Counted from the stretch's first letter, positions 8,992 through 19,037 are shown. The stretch is DNA of 64,000 nucleotides from Novosphingobium sp. (GCF_030699305.1 NZ_JAUYNB010000010.1:1-64000), one strand, 5' to 3'. Translations and numbers: made by a program. The notes: generated from the letters alone by a model not told the origin.

Positions 8992-11900
8992 TTGCCCGCC
9001 CCGCAGAATCGCACCCTGTTGCGCCGCGCCTATCGCCCGGACGAAGAAACCTGCCTGGCCGAACGGCTGCTGCAAGCCGCCCCCGCCAGCGCGGTCCACC
9101 CCGCCGCGCAGGCGCTCGCCGCCCGGCTCGTCACCGGCGCGCGGGCGCACAAGGCCAGCGGGTTGGACGCGTTCCTGCAAACGTATGGCCTTGGCACCGA
9201 AGAAGGCATCGCGCTGATGTGTCTGGCCGAAGCGCTGCTGCGCGTCCCCGATGCCGCCACTGCCGATGCGCTGATCCACGACAAGCTGGCCGGAATCGAC
9301 TGGTCGGACCGGCTGGGCGACAGCGGCAGCACGTTCGTCAATGCCGCCACGTTCTCGCTGATGCTGACGGGGCAAGTGCTGCAACAGCGGCGCGAGGCCG
9401 CGGGCGGGCTGGGCGCATCGCTGAAGCGCGCGGTCGGACGGCTGGGCGAACCGGTGATCCGGCAGGCAACCTTGCAGGCGATGAAGATCCTGGGCGGGCA
9501 GTTCGTGTTCGGCCGGACAATCGACGAAGCGCTGGCGCGCGCCGCGCCCGAACGCAAGGAGGGGCTGACTCACAGCTTCGACATGCTGGGCGAAGCGGCG
9601 ATGACCTTTGCCGATGCGGAACGCTACCGCCAATCCTACGCCGCCGCGCTCGACCGGATCGCGGCGGAGGCGGGCGAGGGCGTGGTCCGCTCCCCCGGCA
9701 TTTCGGTGAAGCTCTCCGCGCTCTATCCGCGCTATGACTTCTATCATGCCGAGGCCGCGAAGGCCGCGCTGGTGCCGATGCTGCGCGAACTGGCAGCCAA
9801 GGCGCGCGATGCCGACATTCACTTCACCATCGACGCCGAAGAGGCTGAGCGGCTGGAGCTGTCGATGGACATCATCGCAGCGCTGGTGGCCGATGACAGC
9901 CTGTTCGCGGGCGGCTGGCAGGGGTTCGGCCTCGCGCTGCAAGCCTATCAGAAACGCGCGGTGCCGTTGGTCGACTGGGTAGCACAGCTGGCGCGGCGGC
10001 ATGGCCGCCGGATCATGGTGCGGCTGGTCAAGGGCGCGTACTGGGACAGCGAGATCAAGCTGGGGCAGGTCGGCGGCCACGGCGATTACCCGGTGTTCAC
10101 CCGCAAGGTCGCGACCGACGTGTCCTATCTCGCCTGCGCAGGCCGGATGCTGGCCGCGAGCGACGCGATCTATCCCGCGTTCGCCACCCACAATGCCTAC
10201 ACCATCGGCGCAATCAAGGCGCTGGCGGGCACCGCGCAGTTCGAATTCCAGCGGCTCCACGGCATGGGCGAGGACGTCTATGCCGAACTCGCCCGGATCG
10301 AGGCAGCGGACGGTGTGGCCCGAACTCCGGTGCGGATTTACGCGCCCGTCGGCGGGCACAAGGAACTGCTGGCCTATCTGGTCCGCCGCCTGCTGGAAAA
10401 CGGGGCGAACTCATCCTTCGTCAACCGGATGGCCGATGCCGAAGTGCCGGTGGCGGAGCTGACCGGCGATCCGGTGGCGGAACTCGCCGCGCTCTCCCCG
10501 CGCCGCAATCCGGCGATCCCGCTGCCCACCGCGCTGTTCGCCCCGCGCGCCAACAGTGCGGGCATGGACCTGGCCGATCCACTGGTGCGCGCGCCCTTGC
10601 TGGAAAGCATGGACGAGCTACGCAGCTTTTCCGGCTGGACCGCCGCCCCGACCGCCGAAGTCGCGCCCGCTGCCGCGCCGCGCCCGGTACAGTCGCCGCA
10701 TGACCGCGCGGTGGTGGTCGGCCACTGCCGCGATGCCCGGCCAAACGAAGTTTCCACCATGATCGAGCGCGCGCTTATCGCCCAGCCGGACTGGGACGCG
10801 CGCGGCGGCGCAAGCCGGGCCGTGCTGCTGGAAGCGGTGGCCGACCAGTATGAAGCCCACCGCGACGCGTTCCTGTCGCTCTGCCAGCGCGAGGCCGGCA
10901 AGACCCTGACCGACGCCGTGCTGGAACTGCGCGAAGCGGTCGATTTCCTGCGCTATTACGCCGCCGAGGCGCGGCGCCTGTTCACGCCGGAGGGCGAGGC
11001 GCTGCCCGGCCCGACGGGTGAGAGCAATCGCCTGACCCTGCACGGCTGCGGGGCGTTCGTGGCAATCGCCCCGTGGAACTTCCCGCTGGCGATCTTCACC
11101 GGGCTGATCGCGGGACCGCTGGCGGCAGGCAACACCGTGCTGGCCAAACCGGCTGAACAGACCCCGCTGATCGCGGACCTGGCGGTGCGCCTGTTCCGCG
11201 AAGCCGGGGTGCCGGACGGCGCGGTGCAGCTCGTCCCCGGCGACGGCACGGTCGGCGCGCTGCTGACTGGCGATCCCCGCATCGCGGGCGTGGCCTTCAC
11301 CGGATCGACCGAAACTGCCCGCGCGATCAACCGCAGCCTGGCCAGTCGCGACGGGCCGCTGGCGCAGTTCGTCGCGGAAACCGGGGGGCAGAACGCGATG
11401 ATCGTCGATTCCTCCGCCCTGCCCGAACAAGTCACGCGCGACGTCGTCGCCTCTGCCTTCCAGAGCGCGGGGCAGCGCTGTTCGGCGCTGCGGGTGCTCT
11501 GCCTGCAGGACGATATCGCCGATGCGATGTTGGAGATGATCCGCGGCGCGTTCGAGGCGCTGGTGATCGGCGACCCCGAAGACCTTACCACCGATGTCGG
11601 CCCGGTGATCGATGCCGAGGCGAAGGCGGCGCTGGACGCCCACGTGGTCGCGATGCGCGCCGCCGGGCACACCGTGTGGCAGCGTGATTTGCCAGAGGCT
11701 TGCGCGAACGGCACCTTCGTCGGCCCCGCGATCATCCAGATCGACAGCATCCGCCAGCTGGACCGTGAACAGTTCGGCCCGGTGCTGCACATCGCGCGCT
11801 TCGCTGCCGACGGGCTGGAGCAGGTCATCGCCGATATCAACGCTTGCGGTTATGGCCTGACGCTGGGCGTCCACACCCGGATCGACAACACCCGGCGGCT

Positions 11901-12114
11901 GGTGCAGGCACGGGCGAAAGTCGGCAACCTCTACGTCAACCGCAACCAGATCGGCGCGGTCGTCGGCAGTCAGCCGTTCGGCGGCGAAGGGCTGTCCGGC
12001 ACTGGTCCCAAGGCGGGCGGGCCGCACTATGTGGCGCGCTTCGCGACCGAGCGCGTGACCTGCATCGACACCACTGCGGCAGGCGGCAATGCCAGCCTGA
12101 TGGCCGGCGGATAG
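8992..12114 (+). CDS. putA: Bifunctional proline dehydrogenase / P5C dehydrogenase PutA
   Basis: About 1040 residues if translation starts at TTG 8992, which has a GGAGA ribosome-binding site 7-8 bases upstream. The proline dehydrogenase barrel covers about 80-520 (KGAYWDSEIKLGQ; ENGANSSFVNRMAD binds substrate and FAD). The aldehyde dehydrogenase half covers about 545-1030 (NFPLAIFTG, FTGSTETARAINR, catalytic Glu796 in VAETGG and Cys830 in GQRCSA). The enzyme oxidises proline to glutamate, channelling P5C. The N-terminus is too short for the ribbon-helix-helix DNA-binding domain of trifunctional PutA, so it is not a self-repressor. An ATG at 8941 in the same frame is an alternative start. Confidence 0.95.
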   Translation: MPAPQNRTLLRRAYRPDEETCLAERLLQAAPASAVHPAAQALAARLVTGARAHKASGLDAFLQTYGLGTEEGIALMCLAEALLRVPDAATADALIHDKLAGIDWSDRLGDSGSTFVNAATFSLMLTGQVLQQRREAAGGLGASLKRAVGRLGEPVIRQATLQAMKILGGQFVFGRTIDEALARAAPERKEGLTHSFDMLGEAAMTFADAERYRQSYAAALDRIAAEAGEGVVRSPGISVKLSALYPRYDFYHAEAAKAALVPMLRELAAKARDADIHFTIDAEEAERLELSMDIIAALVADDSLFAGGWQGFGLALQAYQKRAVPLVDWVAQLARRHGRRIMVRLVKGAYWDSEIKLGQVGGHGDYPVFTRKVATDVSYLACAGRMLAASDAIYPAFATHNAYTIGAIKALAGTAQFEFQRLHGMGEDVYAELARIEAADGVARTPVRIYAPVGGHKELLAYLVRRLLENGANSSFVNRMADAEVPVAELTGDPVAELAALSPRRNPAIPLPTALFAPRANSAGMDLADPLVRAPLLESMDELRSFSGWTAAPTAEVAPAAAPRPVQSPHDRAVVVGHCRDARPNEVSTMIERALIAQPDWDARGGASRAVLLEAVADQYEAHRDAFLSLCQREAGKTLTDAVLELREAVDFLRYYAAEARRLFTPEGEALPGPTGESNRLTLHGCGAFVAIAPWNFPLAIFTGLIAGPLAAGNTVLAKPAEQTPLIADLAVRLFREAGVPDGAVQLVPGDGTVGALLTGDPRIAGVAFTGSTETARAINRSLASRDGPLAQFVAETGGQNAMIVDSSALPEQVTRDVVASAFQSAGQRCSALRVLCLQDDIADAMLEMIRGAFEALVIGDPEDLTTDVGPVIDAEAKAALDAHVVAMRAAGHTVWQRDLPEACANGTFVGPAIIQIDSIRQLDREQFGPVLHIARFAADGLEQVIADINACGYGLTLGVHTRIDNTRRLVQARAKVGNLYVNRNQIGAVVGSQPFGGEGLSGTGPKAGGPHYVARFATERVTCIDTTAAGGNASLMAGG

Positions 12115-12201
12115 CATGACGCACCGCTGGGTGTGACAGGATCGCGATTCCCCCCTTGCCCTTGTTAATCGCCCGGTTAAACTGCCCGCCGGGAGAATAT
12201 A

Positions 12202-13791
12202 ATGGATCAGGCAACTTACGACCGCTTGCTGGCGAAAGCCCAGCGCACTGCAGACTTGTTCACGTTCGACGACTTTATCCGGTTCTGGGCCGCTGACCGC
12301 CCGGAGCGACTGGCGATGGACGGAGACGACCTGCGCTTCGACTTCGCCGGACTTGAGGACGCGACCGCCCGCGTCGCCAGCGCGCTGCTGGCCATGGGCG
12401 TGGCCAAGGGCGACCGGATCTGCTGGTTCGGCAAGAACAGCGTCACCTATTTCACGCTGTTTTTCGGCGCGGCGCGTGCGGGCATCGTGATGGTCCCGGT
12501 CGGCTGGCGACTGGCCGAGCCCGAGGCCGCCTTCATCATCGACAATGCCGATGCCAGGCTGCTGTTCCTGGGCGACGGGTTCGAAGCCTGCGCCGCCACG
12601 CTGGGCACCCGCCCCGGCCTGCTGCGCTGCTTCACCGCCGATCAGGCCCGCAAGCTGATCGCCGAAGCCCCGCGCGCGGCGTTCGAGCCATCCGGCGCGG
12701 ACGAAGCGGTGCTGCAACTCTACACCTCCGGCACCACCGGCAACCCGAAAGGCGCGGTGCTGTCCAACCGCAACCTGTTCGGGCTGCGCAAGGCCAGCCT
12801 GGACAATCCGCCCGAACACACCCTGTGGGACGAGGATGAGGCCGTGCTGGTCGCCATGCCGTGCGCGCACATCGGCGGCACGGGACTGGGCGTGATGGCG
12901 CTGGCGGCGGGCCTGCCGGGCGTGGTGCTGACCGAATTCGATCCGGTGCGGGTGTTCGATGCAGTCGAAAATCGCGGCGTCACCCGGTTCTTCATCGTGC
13001 CCGCCGCGCTGGCGCTGCTGTTGAACCATCCGGACTGCGCGAAGACCGATTTCAGCCGGATCAAGTATATCCTCTATGGGGCCAGTCCGATCCCGCTGGA
13101 ATTGCTGCGTGAATGCATCGCGATGTTCGGCGCACAGTTCGTCCAGAATTACGGGATGACCGAAACCACCGGCACGATCTGCATCCTGCCGCCCGAAGAC
13201 CACTCGGTCGAAGGCAATGAGCGGATGCGGTCGGCCGGAAAGCCGCTGCCGGGCGTGGAAATGATCATTCGCGGGCCAGACGGTCAGCCGATGCCCACGG
13301 GCGAGATCGGGGAAATCTGCACCCGTTCATCCAGCAACATGCTGGGCTACTGGAAGCTGCCCGAAGCGACCGCCAGCACGATGGATGCGGACGGGTGGAT
13401 CGCCACCGGCGACGTCGGCTACATGGATCCGGACGGCTATGTCTATATGTTCGACCGGGCCAAGGACATGATCATCACCGGCGGCGAAAACGTCTATCCG
13501 GCGGAAGTCGAAAGCGGGATCTATGGCCATCCGGACGTGCTGGAAGTGGCCGTGATCGGCGTGCCGGATGAAAAGTGGGGCGAAGCGGTCAAGGCCGTCT
13601 GCGCGCCCAAACCCGGCCACACCATCGATCCCGCCAGCATCATCGCCTGGGCGCGCGAACGCGTCGCGGGCTTCAAGGTGCCCAAGAGCGTCGACGTGAT
13701 CGACGCCCTGCCCCGCAACCCCAGCGGCAAGATCCTGCGCCGATCCTTGCGCGAACCATACTGGGCGGGCCGCGAACGCCAGATCAACTGA
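12202..13791 (+). CDS. AMP-dependent acyl-CoA synthetase
   Basis: A 529-residue ANL-superfamily ligase. It has the P-loop YTSGTTGNPKGAVLSNRN, the motif YGMTETTG, the hinge block GWIATGDVGYMDPDGYVYMF, DRAKDMIITGGENVYPAEVE, and the C-terminal lysine motif NPSGKILRR that drives adenylation. It activates a carboxylic acid to its CoA thioester through an acyl-AMP; chain length or aromatic preference cannot be read from sequence. The start follows a GGGAGAA ribosome-binding site. A hairpin repeat separates it from the 3-hydroxyacyl-CoA dehydrogenase gene downstream, which would act later on its product in beta-oxidation. Confidence 0.92.
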   Translation: MDQATYDRLLAKAQRTADLFTFDDFIRFWAADRPERLAMDGDDLRFDFAGLEDATARVASALLAMGVAKGDRICWFGKNSVTYFTLFFGAARAGIVMVPVGWRLAEPEAAFIIDNADARLLFLGDGFEACAATLGTRPGLLRCFTADQARKLIAEAPRAAFEPSGADEAVLQLYTSGTTGNPKGAVLSNRNLFGLRKASLDNPPEHTLWDEDEAVLVAMPCAHIGGTGLGVMALAAGLPGVVLTEFDPVRVFDAVENRGVTRFFIVPAALALLLNHPDCAKTDFSRIKYILYGASPIPLELLRECIAMFGAQFVQNYGMTETTGTICILPPEDHSVEGNERMRSAGKPLPGVEMIIRGPDGQPMPTGEIGEICTRSSSNMLGYWKLPEATASTMDADGWIATGDVGYMDPDGYVYMFDRAKDMIITGGENVYPAEVESGIYGHPDVLEVAVIGVPDEKWGEAVKAVCAPKPGHTIDPASIIAWARERVAGFKVPKSVDVIDALPRNPSGKILRRSLREPYWAGRERQIN

Positions 13792-13808
13792 GGTAACCAC
13801 ACCGCAAA

Positions 13809-13928
13809 GCCCTTCCCCGGTGGGGAAGGGTTGGGATGGGGGTTCTGCCCTCTCCCGGTGACGACCCCACCCCAACCCCTCCCCACCGGGGAGGGGCAAT
13901 ATTGTCTCGACTTCGCTCGACACGAACG
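13809..13928. repeat. Composite intergenic hairpin repeat
   Basis: A local stem (ccttcccc / ggggaagg, 13811-13829) is followed by a longer inverted copy ending in ccctccccaccggggagggg (13876-13896), so the whole can form a cruciform. Directly after it, 13903-13928 repeats the family A core seen at 31-57. This type of CCCCTCCCC..GGGGAGGGG element is common between sphingomonad genes. It occupies most of the gap between the CoA ligase and dehydrogenase genes. Confidence 0.75.
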
Positions 13929-13970
13929 GATCGGGGATTATTGTGTTCCGGAACGATTTAGGAGAGCCCC

Positions 13971-15209
13971 ATGTCCGAACCCCTGCCCGGTGCCAAGGAG
14001 CACATCGACGCCGCCCTTCGCCAAAGCGCGGTGATCGATGACCTGCCCGCCGACACGGCGCTGATCCCGATTGCCAAAGTGGGCGTGATCGGCGCAGGCA
14101 CGATGGGCGGGGGGATCACCATGAACTTCCTGACCGCGGGCATCCCCGTCACCATCGTCGAGCGTGAACAGGCCGCGCTGGACCGGGGCGTGGAGGTGAT
14201 GGGCAAGAACTATGCCGCCAGTGTCAAACGCGGGCGGATCGAGGCCGCCGACGCCGGAGCGGCGATGGCGCGGCTGACCCCGGCGCTCGATTTCAGCGCG
14301 CTGGCCGACTGCGATCTGGTGATCGAGGCGGTCTATGAATCGATGGAGGTGAAGCAGGATGTCTTCTCCCGGCTGGACGCGATTCTGAAGCCCGGCGCGA
14401 TCCTGGCCAGCAACACCAGCTATCTCGACGTCGATGAAATCGCCAGTGTCACCAGCCGCCCCGAAGCCGTGCTGGGGATGCACTTTTTCTCCCCCGCCAA
14501 CATCATGAAGCTGCTGGAAGTGGTGCGCGGGGCAAAGACCGGCGCGAGCCAGCTGGCGACCGTGATGCAGCTGGCGGGCAAGATCCGCAAAGTGCCGGTC
14601 GTATCGGGCGTGTGCCACGGCTTCATCGGCAACCGGATGCTGGCCAAACGCCAGGAACAGGCCAACGCGCTGATCATGGAAGGCGCGGCCTATTTCGACA
14701 TCGATCAGGTGCTGCTGGACTTCGGCTTTCCGATGGGACCGTTCCAGATGGGCGATCTGGCCGGGCTGGACATCGGCTGGCACCGCGATCCCAGCAAGGT
14801 CACCACCGTGCGCGAGGCGCTGTGCGCCGCCGGGCGCTGGGGCCAGAAAACCGGCAAGGGTTTTTACGACTATGACGAGAACCGCCAGCGCACGCCCTCA
14901 GCTGAAGTGCAGGCGATCATCGCCGAGTTCGCCACCCGCGAGGGCGTGCCGCAGCGCACCGTCACGCGCGAGGAAATCTTCGAGCGGCTGATCTATCCGA
15001 TGATCAACGAAGGGATGCTGATCCTGGACGAAGGGATCGCCCAGCGCGCCTCGGACATCGATCTGGTCTGGCTCAACGGCTATGGCTGGCCCGCGTGGAC
15101 CGGCGGTCCGATGTACTGGGCCGCGCATCAGGGGCTGGACAAGGTGGTCGCGGGGCTGAAGCGCTATGGGTTGCCGGTCTGCGACAAGCTGGCCCGCGAT
15201 GCGGGGTAG
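13971..15209 (+). CDS. 3-hydroxyacyl-CoA dehydrogenase
   Basis: A 412-residue NAD-dependent enzyme. The Rossmann motif is [16 protein letters not shown] (about 38-53), followed by [12 protein letters not shown] and [17 protein letters not shown], which hold the catalytic His and substrate contacts. The C-terminal helical domains contain GFIGNRML and a duplicated dimerisation region to the end. It resembles the dehydrogenase half of FadB without the enoyl-CoA hydratase half. It oxidises 3-hydroxyacyl-CoA to 3-ketoacyl-CoA. It starts after GGAGAGCCCC. The upstream acyl-CoA synthetase suggests a shared fatty-acid or side-chain beta-oxidation role. Confidence 0.93.
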   Translation: MSEPLPGAKEHIDAALRQSAVIDDLPADTALIPIAKVGVIGAGTMGGGITMNFLTAGIPVTIVEREQAALDRGVEVMGKNYAASVKRGRIEAADAGAAMARLTPALDFSALADCDLVIEAVYESMEVKQDVFSRLDAILKPGAILASNTSYLDVDEIASVTSRPEAVLGMHFFSPANIMKLLEVVRGAKTGASQLATVMQLAGKIRKVPVVSGVCHGFIGNRMLAKRQEQANALIMEGAAYFDIDQVLLDFGFPMGPFQMGDLAGLDIGWHRDPSKVTTVREALCAAGRWGQKTGKGFYDYDENRQRTPSAEVQAIIAEFATREGVPQRTVTREEIFERLIYPMINEGMLILDEGIAQRASDIDLVWLNGYGWPAWTGGPMYWAAHQGLDKVVAGLKRYGLPVCDKLARDAG

Positions 15210-15230
15210 ATCCTACCACGCCCACACAAT

Positions 15231-15370
15231 CCGTCATGCTGAACTTGTTTCAGCATCCATTTCTCCGCCAGCGCGGATCGTGGTCTGCTGGCGCAAACGG
15301 CTCAGCTGATTGTCATCCAAGGCAACTGCCTTCGCGGCATGATGGATGCTGAACCAAGTTCAGCATGACG
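15231..15370. repeat. Intergenic inverted repeat, family C
   Basis: Two arms of about 30 bases, starting gtcatgctgaacttgtttca (from 15233) and ending ccaagttcagcatgacg (to 15370), are near-complementary. They sit between converging genes. The same arms recur at 45241-45332. It may end transcription from both sides. Confidence 0.75.
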
Positions 15371-15399
15371 AAGTGGCGGGGGTGGGGAGCGCCCAGCCC

Positions 15400-16557
15400 T
15401 CATCGCGCCCGGGGAATGCAGCTTTCGCGCGGCAGCCCGGAAAATCGGTCGCAATTGTAAAGCACGATCTCCGCACCCGCCGGATCGCGGGTGAAGCTGA
15501 ATTGCAGGCTGGCGCGGGCGGCGGGTGGCAGCGGGAACGCGGCTGGCACATCGGCGCGGGCGCCCCAGCCCAGCACCCGGCAGGTCGCATCCGGCTTGCA
15601 CAGCTTGCGCGCAATCGCCGCCGCATCCGCCGCGCTGGACGCCGCATCGATCACCACGAAGTTGGCGCGGCCTGACGCATCGCGCATCTCAACCTGCCCG
15701 CCGGTCACTGCCGGGGTATCGGCGGGCAGGTCTGGCGGCGGCAGGGCCGCCTCGGTCGCCGCCGGATCAGGACCGGCGAGCAGCGGGCGGATATCCGGCT
15801 CCCCCCCGCGATAGGGCAGGCGGCCCGCCGCCTTGCTGCCCCAGTATCCCGGCCAGCGCAGGAACAGGTGGGTTTCGACGCGGGCCAGCTTGACCAGTTT
15901 CGGGCTCCACCATGGGAACACCCAGTCGGTATGGTAATGCGTGGCGTTGCCGACCGGCGCATAGATCCCGCCGTTCAGCGCCTCCACCGCGCGCGCGCGC
16001 GCCGCCAGCCACGCGGGGTCGCTATAGCGCCGCGCCAGCGAGCCATCGCAGGTGAAGGTGAACTGACAGCCGGTCCGCCGCAGCGATCCTTCGAACACCA
16101 CCCCGCACACGGTCTGGGCAAACGCGGGGTGGCGCACCCGGTTGAGCACGACCTGAATCACCGCGCGCTGGCCCGGATCGCTCGGCCCCGCTTCTGCCAG
16201 GGCAGCGAGCGCGAGGCATTCGGTCGCGCGGGCCAGATCGACCGGACTGCCGGAAAAACGGAACCGCGCCGCCGGTTCGATCCGCCCGGCATAGAACGGC
16301 ACGGCGGCATTGCGCGCGCGCGCTTCGTCCATCGGCAGCAGCGGCGCGCCGTTCAGCAGCGGGGCATCCCCGCCGCGCCCGGGTAGTTCGGCCAGATCCG
16401 CCCCGAGCCGCGTTTCAGCCAGCGTGATCGCATCGAGGTTCGGCGGTTCCAGACCGGACAGCTGGCAGGCGACGATCACAGCCAGCACCGGCCCCGCGCC
16501 AAGTGCGGCGGGCAGGACTTTTCGCACGGCAGGGGGAAGGAAAGGCGGGACCATCAT
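15400..16557 (-). CDS. SleB-type cell wall hydrolase
   Basis: A 385-residue protein with an N-terminal membrane anchor (about residues 13-32, LPAALGAGPVLAVIVACQLS). The Hydrolase_2 (SleB) domain spans about 108-235: LAALAEAGPSDPGQRAVIQV with the catalytic-type Glu, then VVLNRVRHPAF, CQFTFTCDG and GNATHYHTDWV. SleB family enzymes are lytic transglycosylases that cleave peptidoglycan. The C-terminal 140 residues are Pro/Ala-rich with no domain I recognise, apart from a possible small domain with two cysteines (CKPDATC). The second Met (16554 or 16551) could also be the start. It converges on the dehydrogenase gene across a repeat. Confidence 0.85.
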   Translation of the reverse strand: MMVPPFLPPAVRKVLPAALGAGPVLAVIVACQLSGLEPPNLDAITLAETRLGADLAELPGRGGDAPLLNGAPLLPMDEARARNAAVPFYAGRIEPAARFRFSGSPVDLARATECLALAALAEAGPSDPGQRAVIQVVLNRVRHPAFAQTVCGVVFEGSLRRTGCQFTFTCDGSLARRYSDPAWLAARARAVEALNGGIYAPVGNATHYHTDWVFPWWSPKLVKLARVETHLFLRWPGYWGSKAAGRLPYRGGEPDIRPLLAGPDPAATEAALPPPDLPADTPAVTGGQVEMRDASGRANFVVIDAASSAADAAAIARKLCKPDATCRVLGWGARADVPAAFPLPPAARASLQFSFTRDPAGAEIVLYNCDRFSGLPRESCIPRAR

Positions 16558-16585
16558 CAGTCACGCAGCCATGCACCGAAGCGCG

Positions 16586-16637
16586 CGGCAGATCAAACCG
16601 GCAGATCAGACCGGCGCTTCAGACCGGCGCTTCAGAC
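16586..16637. repeat. 13-bp tandem repeat upstream of the SleB gene, touching the pobA stop
   Basis: Four direct copies of a 13-base unit, cggcagatcaaac, cggcagatcagac, then cggcgcttcagac twice. The last copy includes the pobA stop codon at 16632-16634. The repeat fills most of the 74-base gap between pobA and the SleB-type gene, so it lies in the SleB translation-initiation region. Confidence 0.85.
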
Positions 16638-17801
16638 CGGCAGGCCGACGTAGTTTTCCGCAATGCTCGTCTGCGCGGCCACGCTGCTGGCGATGTAATC
16701 GAGTTCCGCCACCTGCATCGCGCGCTCAAACGGCCCATCGCCGGGAAAGCGGTGCATCAGCTTGGTCAGGGACCAGCTGAACCGTTCCGATTTCCACACC
16801 CGCGCCAGCGCCTTCGCCGAATAGCCCGCAATCGCATCGTTGTCGGCGCGCGCAAAGAACGCGGTCAGCGCGGCGGCAGCGTAATGCACGTCGCTCGCGG
16901 CCAGGTTCAGGCCCTTGGCCCCGGTCGGCGGCACGATATGCGCCGCATCGCCGCACAGCAGCAGGCTGCCGTAACGCATCGGTTCGAACACATAGGACCG
17001 CAGCGGCGCGATCGACTTTTCGATTGCGGGGCCGCGCGTGATATTGGCCGCCGCAGCGGGGCCAAGCCGGATCGCCAGTTCATCCCAGATCCGCTCGTCG
17101 CTCCAGTCCTCGATCCGCTCGGTCAGCGGCACGTCGATGTAATAGCGGCTGCGGGTGTGGCTGCGCATCGACGCCAGTGCGAACCCGCGTTCGTGGTTGG
17201 CATAGATCAGTTCGGGATGGCACGGCGGCACATCGGCCAGAATGCCCAGCCAGCCGAACGGATAGACCAGCTCATACTCACGCGCTGCGCTGGACGGAAT
17301 CGCCTTGCGGCTGGGACCGTGAAACCCGTCGCAGCCGACAATGAAGCGCGCGTCCAGCCGCTGGTCTGCCCCGTCATGGCGATAAGTCACAAACGGCGCG
17401 TCGCCCGCGATGGCGTGGACGGCAACGTCTTTTGCACCATAGAGCACCGGCAGGCCGCGCGCGGGGGCGGCGTCCATCAGATCACGGGTGATTTCGGTCT
17501 GGCCATAGACGACCACCGTCTGGCCGGTCAGCCCGGCCACGTCGATCCGGATCAACCGTTCGCCATCGGCCAGATTGAACCCTTCCTCGACCAGCCCTTC
17601 GGCCCGCAGCCGCGTGTCCAGGCCCAACCGTTCCATCAGCTCGACGGTCACCTGTTCCAGCACCCCGGCGCGAATGCGCGACAGCACATAGTCCGGCATC
17701 TGCCGTTCCAGCACCACGCAGTCGATGCCTTCGGCCCGCAGCAAGTGGCCCAGAAACAGCCCCGCCGGTCCCGCGCCAATGATGGCGACCTGGGTTTTCA
17801 T
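16632..17801 (-). CDS. pobA: 4-hydroxybenzoate 3-monooxygenase
   Basis: A 389-residue flavin monooxygenase matching PobA over its full length. FAD-binding motifs are GAGPAGLFLGHLL (9-21), the DG motif GCDGFHGPSR and GDAAHIVPPTGAKGLNLAAS. Segments such as RIRAGVLEQ and YPFGWLGILADVPP are typical of p-hydroxybenzoate hydroxylase. It converts 4-hydroxybenzoate to protocatechuate with NADPH and oxygen, feeding the beta-ketoadipate or 4,5-cleavage route. No pobR or protocatechuate dioxygenase gene is adjacent, so the lower pathway lies elsewhere. The stop lies within a 13-bp tandem repeat. Confidence 0.94.
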   Translation of the reverse strand: MKTQVAIIGAGPAGLFLGHLLRAEGIDCVVLERQMPDYVLSRIRAGVLEQVTVELMERLGLDTRLRAEGLVEEGFNLADGERLIRIDVAGLTGQTVVVYGQTEITRDLMDAAPARGLPVLYGAKDVAVHAIAGDAPFVTYRHDGADQRLDARFIVGCDGFHGPSRKAIPSSAAREYELVYPFGWLGILADVPPCHPELIYANHERGFALASMRSHTRSRYYIDVPLTERIEDWSDERIWDELAIRLGPAAAANITRGPAIEKSIAPLRSYVFEPMRYGSLLLCGDAAHIVPPTGAKGLNLAASDVHYAAAALTAFFARADNDAIAGYSAKALARVWKSERFSWSLTKLMHRFPGDGPFERAMQVAELDYIASSVAAQTSIAENYVGLPV

Positions 17802-18047
17802 GCCACGATTCTCCCGCGCTTGTTACTGCACCGGGCTAGCGCTGCCAGACGCGTCCGGCCATGGCGGTTTCGGCCATTAACTTGCACTTTTCGATCAGGC
17901 CGCGCCGATCGCGGCCACCGCGCCCAACCGGACACCGCAAGAACGCAGCAGTGGAAACGACTGGTCCGCATCCGGATGGCGGTTTACCTCGCCGCGCCCT
18001 TGGCGCAGACTCGTGCGCGAAGGCCCGTGCACGGAGGAGAGGGTACG

Positions 18048-18914
18048 ATGAACCTGCTGAAAACGGCCCTGCTGCCGCTGGCCGCACTGACGCTTGGCGC
18101 TTCGGCCACGGCCCAGTTGCCCCCGCCGGAAACGATCAGCCCGGTCCGTCGCACGGCGGTTCCGCTCGGTGTCCCGTGCGCCGGGGCAGAACAGTGGGAA
18201 CGGATGTTTGAACAGGTCAACGTCCGCAATGTTACCTGCCCGGCGGTCTATCCGGTGCTGCCCCGGCCGGGCAAGAGCAACGGCAAATCGGTGATCGTGG
18301 TCCCCGGCGGAGGTTACCAGTTCGTCTCGATCGAGCAGGAAGGGTTTCGGGTGGCCGATGCCCTGGCCGCGCGCGGCTACAGCGCGTTCGTGCTGAAGTA
18401 TCGCACGGCCGAAACCCCGCGCGACAACGCGGCCTATATGGCAAAGCAGGCGCTGCTGTTCAGCAGCCTGGGCAAGCGCGAACTGGCGGACCACCCGCCC
18501 GCCGTCGATGATCTGGCGGCAGCACTGCGGATGGTCCGGGACGAAGCCGGCCAACGCGCACTGGACCCCGCGCAGATCGGCGTGATCGGCTTTTCCGCGG
18601 GCGCACGCTCGGCGATCCGCCTGCTGGAAGGGCGGGATGAGGGCGCGCTGGCCGACAACATCGCCCTGATCTATCCACCGATGGGGCACGCGGTAAACGG
18701 CGGTCCCCGCCCCCCGCTGTTCCTGGCCATCGCGGTGGATGATCCACTGTTCAAGCAAGGCCGGTTGGGCCTGCTGAGCGCCTGGCTGGCCGAGAGTCCA
18801 AAGGCCGAGTTCCACCTCTATTCGGCTGGCTCCCACGGCTTTGGCATGGGCACCAAGGGCACCACCAGCGACCTGTGGATCGACCAGTATATTGCCTGGC
18901 TCGACCGGCATTAG
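18048..18914 (+). CDS. Exported alpha/beta hydrolase (esterase-like)
   Basis: A 288-residue protein with a signal peptide (MNLLKTALLPLAALTLGASATAQ written in part: MNLLKTALLPLAALTLGA) followed by an alpha/beta hydrolase fold. The oxyanion-type motif is VVPGGGYQFVS, the nucleophile elbow GFSAG, and the likely catalytic His is in SAGSHGFG near the C-terminus. It resembles acetylxylan esterase-like BD-FAE family hydrolases, so deacetylation of a glycan is possible but not shown. The ATG follows a strong GGAGGAGAG site. A long in-frame extension upstream reads through the antisense of pobA and is not real coding. It is monocistronic, divergent from pobA. Confidence 0.85.
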   Translation: MNLLKTALLPLAALTLGASATAQLPPPETISPVRRTAVPLGVPCAGAEQWERMFEQVNVRNVTCPAVYPVLPRPGKSNGKSVIVVPGGGYQFVSIEQEGFRVADALAARGYSAFVLKYRTAETPRDNAAYMAKQALLFSSLGKRELADHPPAVDDLAAALRMVRDEAGQRALDPAQIGVIGFSAGARSAIRLLEGRDEGALADNIALIYPPMGHAVNGGPRPPLFLAIAVDDPLFKQGRLGLLSAWLAESPKAEFHLYSAGSHGFGMGTKGTTSDLWIDQYIAWLDRH

Positions 18915-19037
18915 GCGGGCACACGGGGCCGTGGCCCAGGGTGGCGGTTCATCAATGGACAGGGATCGAAACTATCGGATAGCTTCTGCGCTGCGGTCCG
19001 TGACAGGCTGCAAGGCAATCAACCGGGAGAAACCAGC

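Noticed and set aside
10618..13203. An 861-residue open frame antisense to putA and the acyl-CoA synthetase gene
   Set aside because: It spans two unrelated genes and their gap and has antisense-type composition; no start signal or domain.
13809..13928. CRISPR array or insertion sequence ends
   Set aside because: The repeats are inverted hairpins without regular spacers and without a transposase gene.
16503..18047. In-frame extension upstream of the esterase gene
   Set aside because: It reads the antisense of pobA; the signal peptide and GGAGGAGAG site fix the start at 18048.
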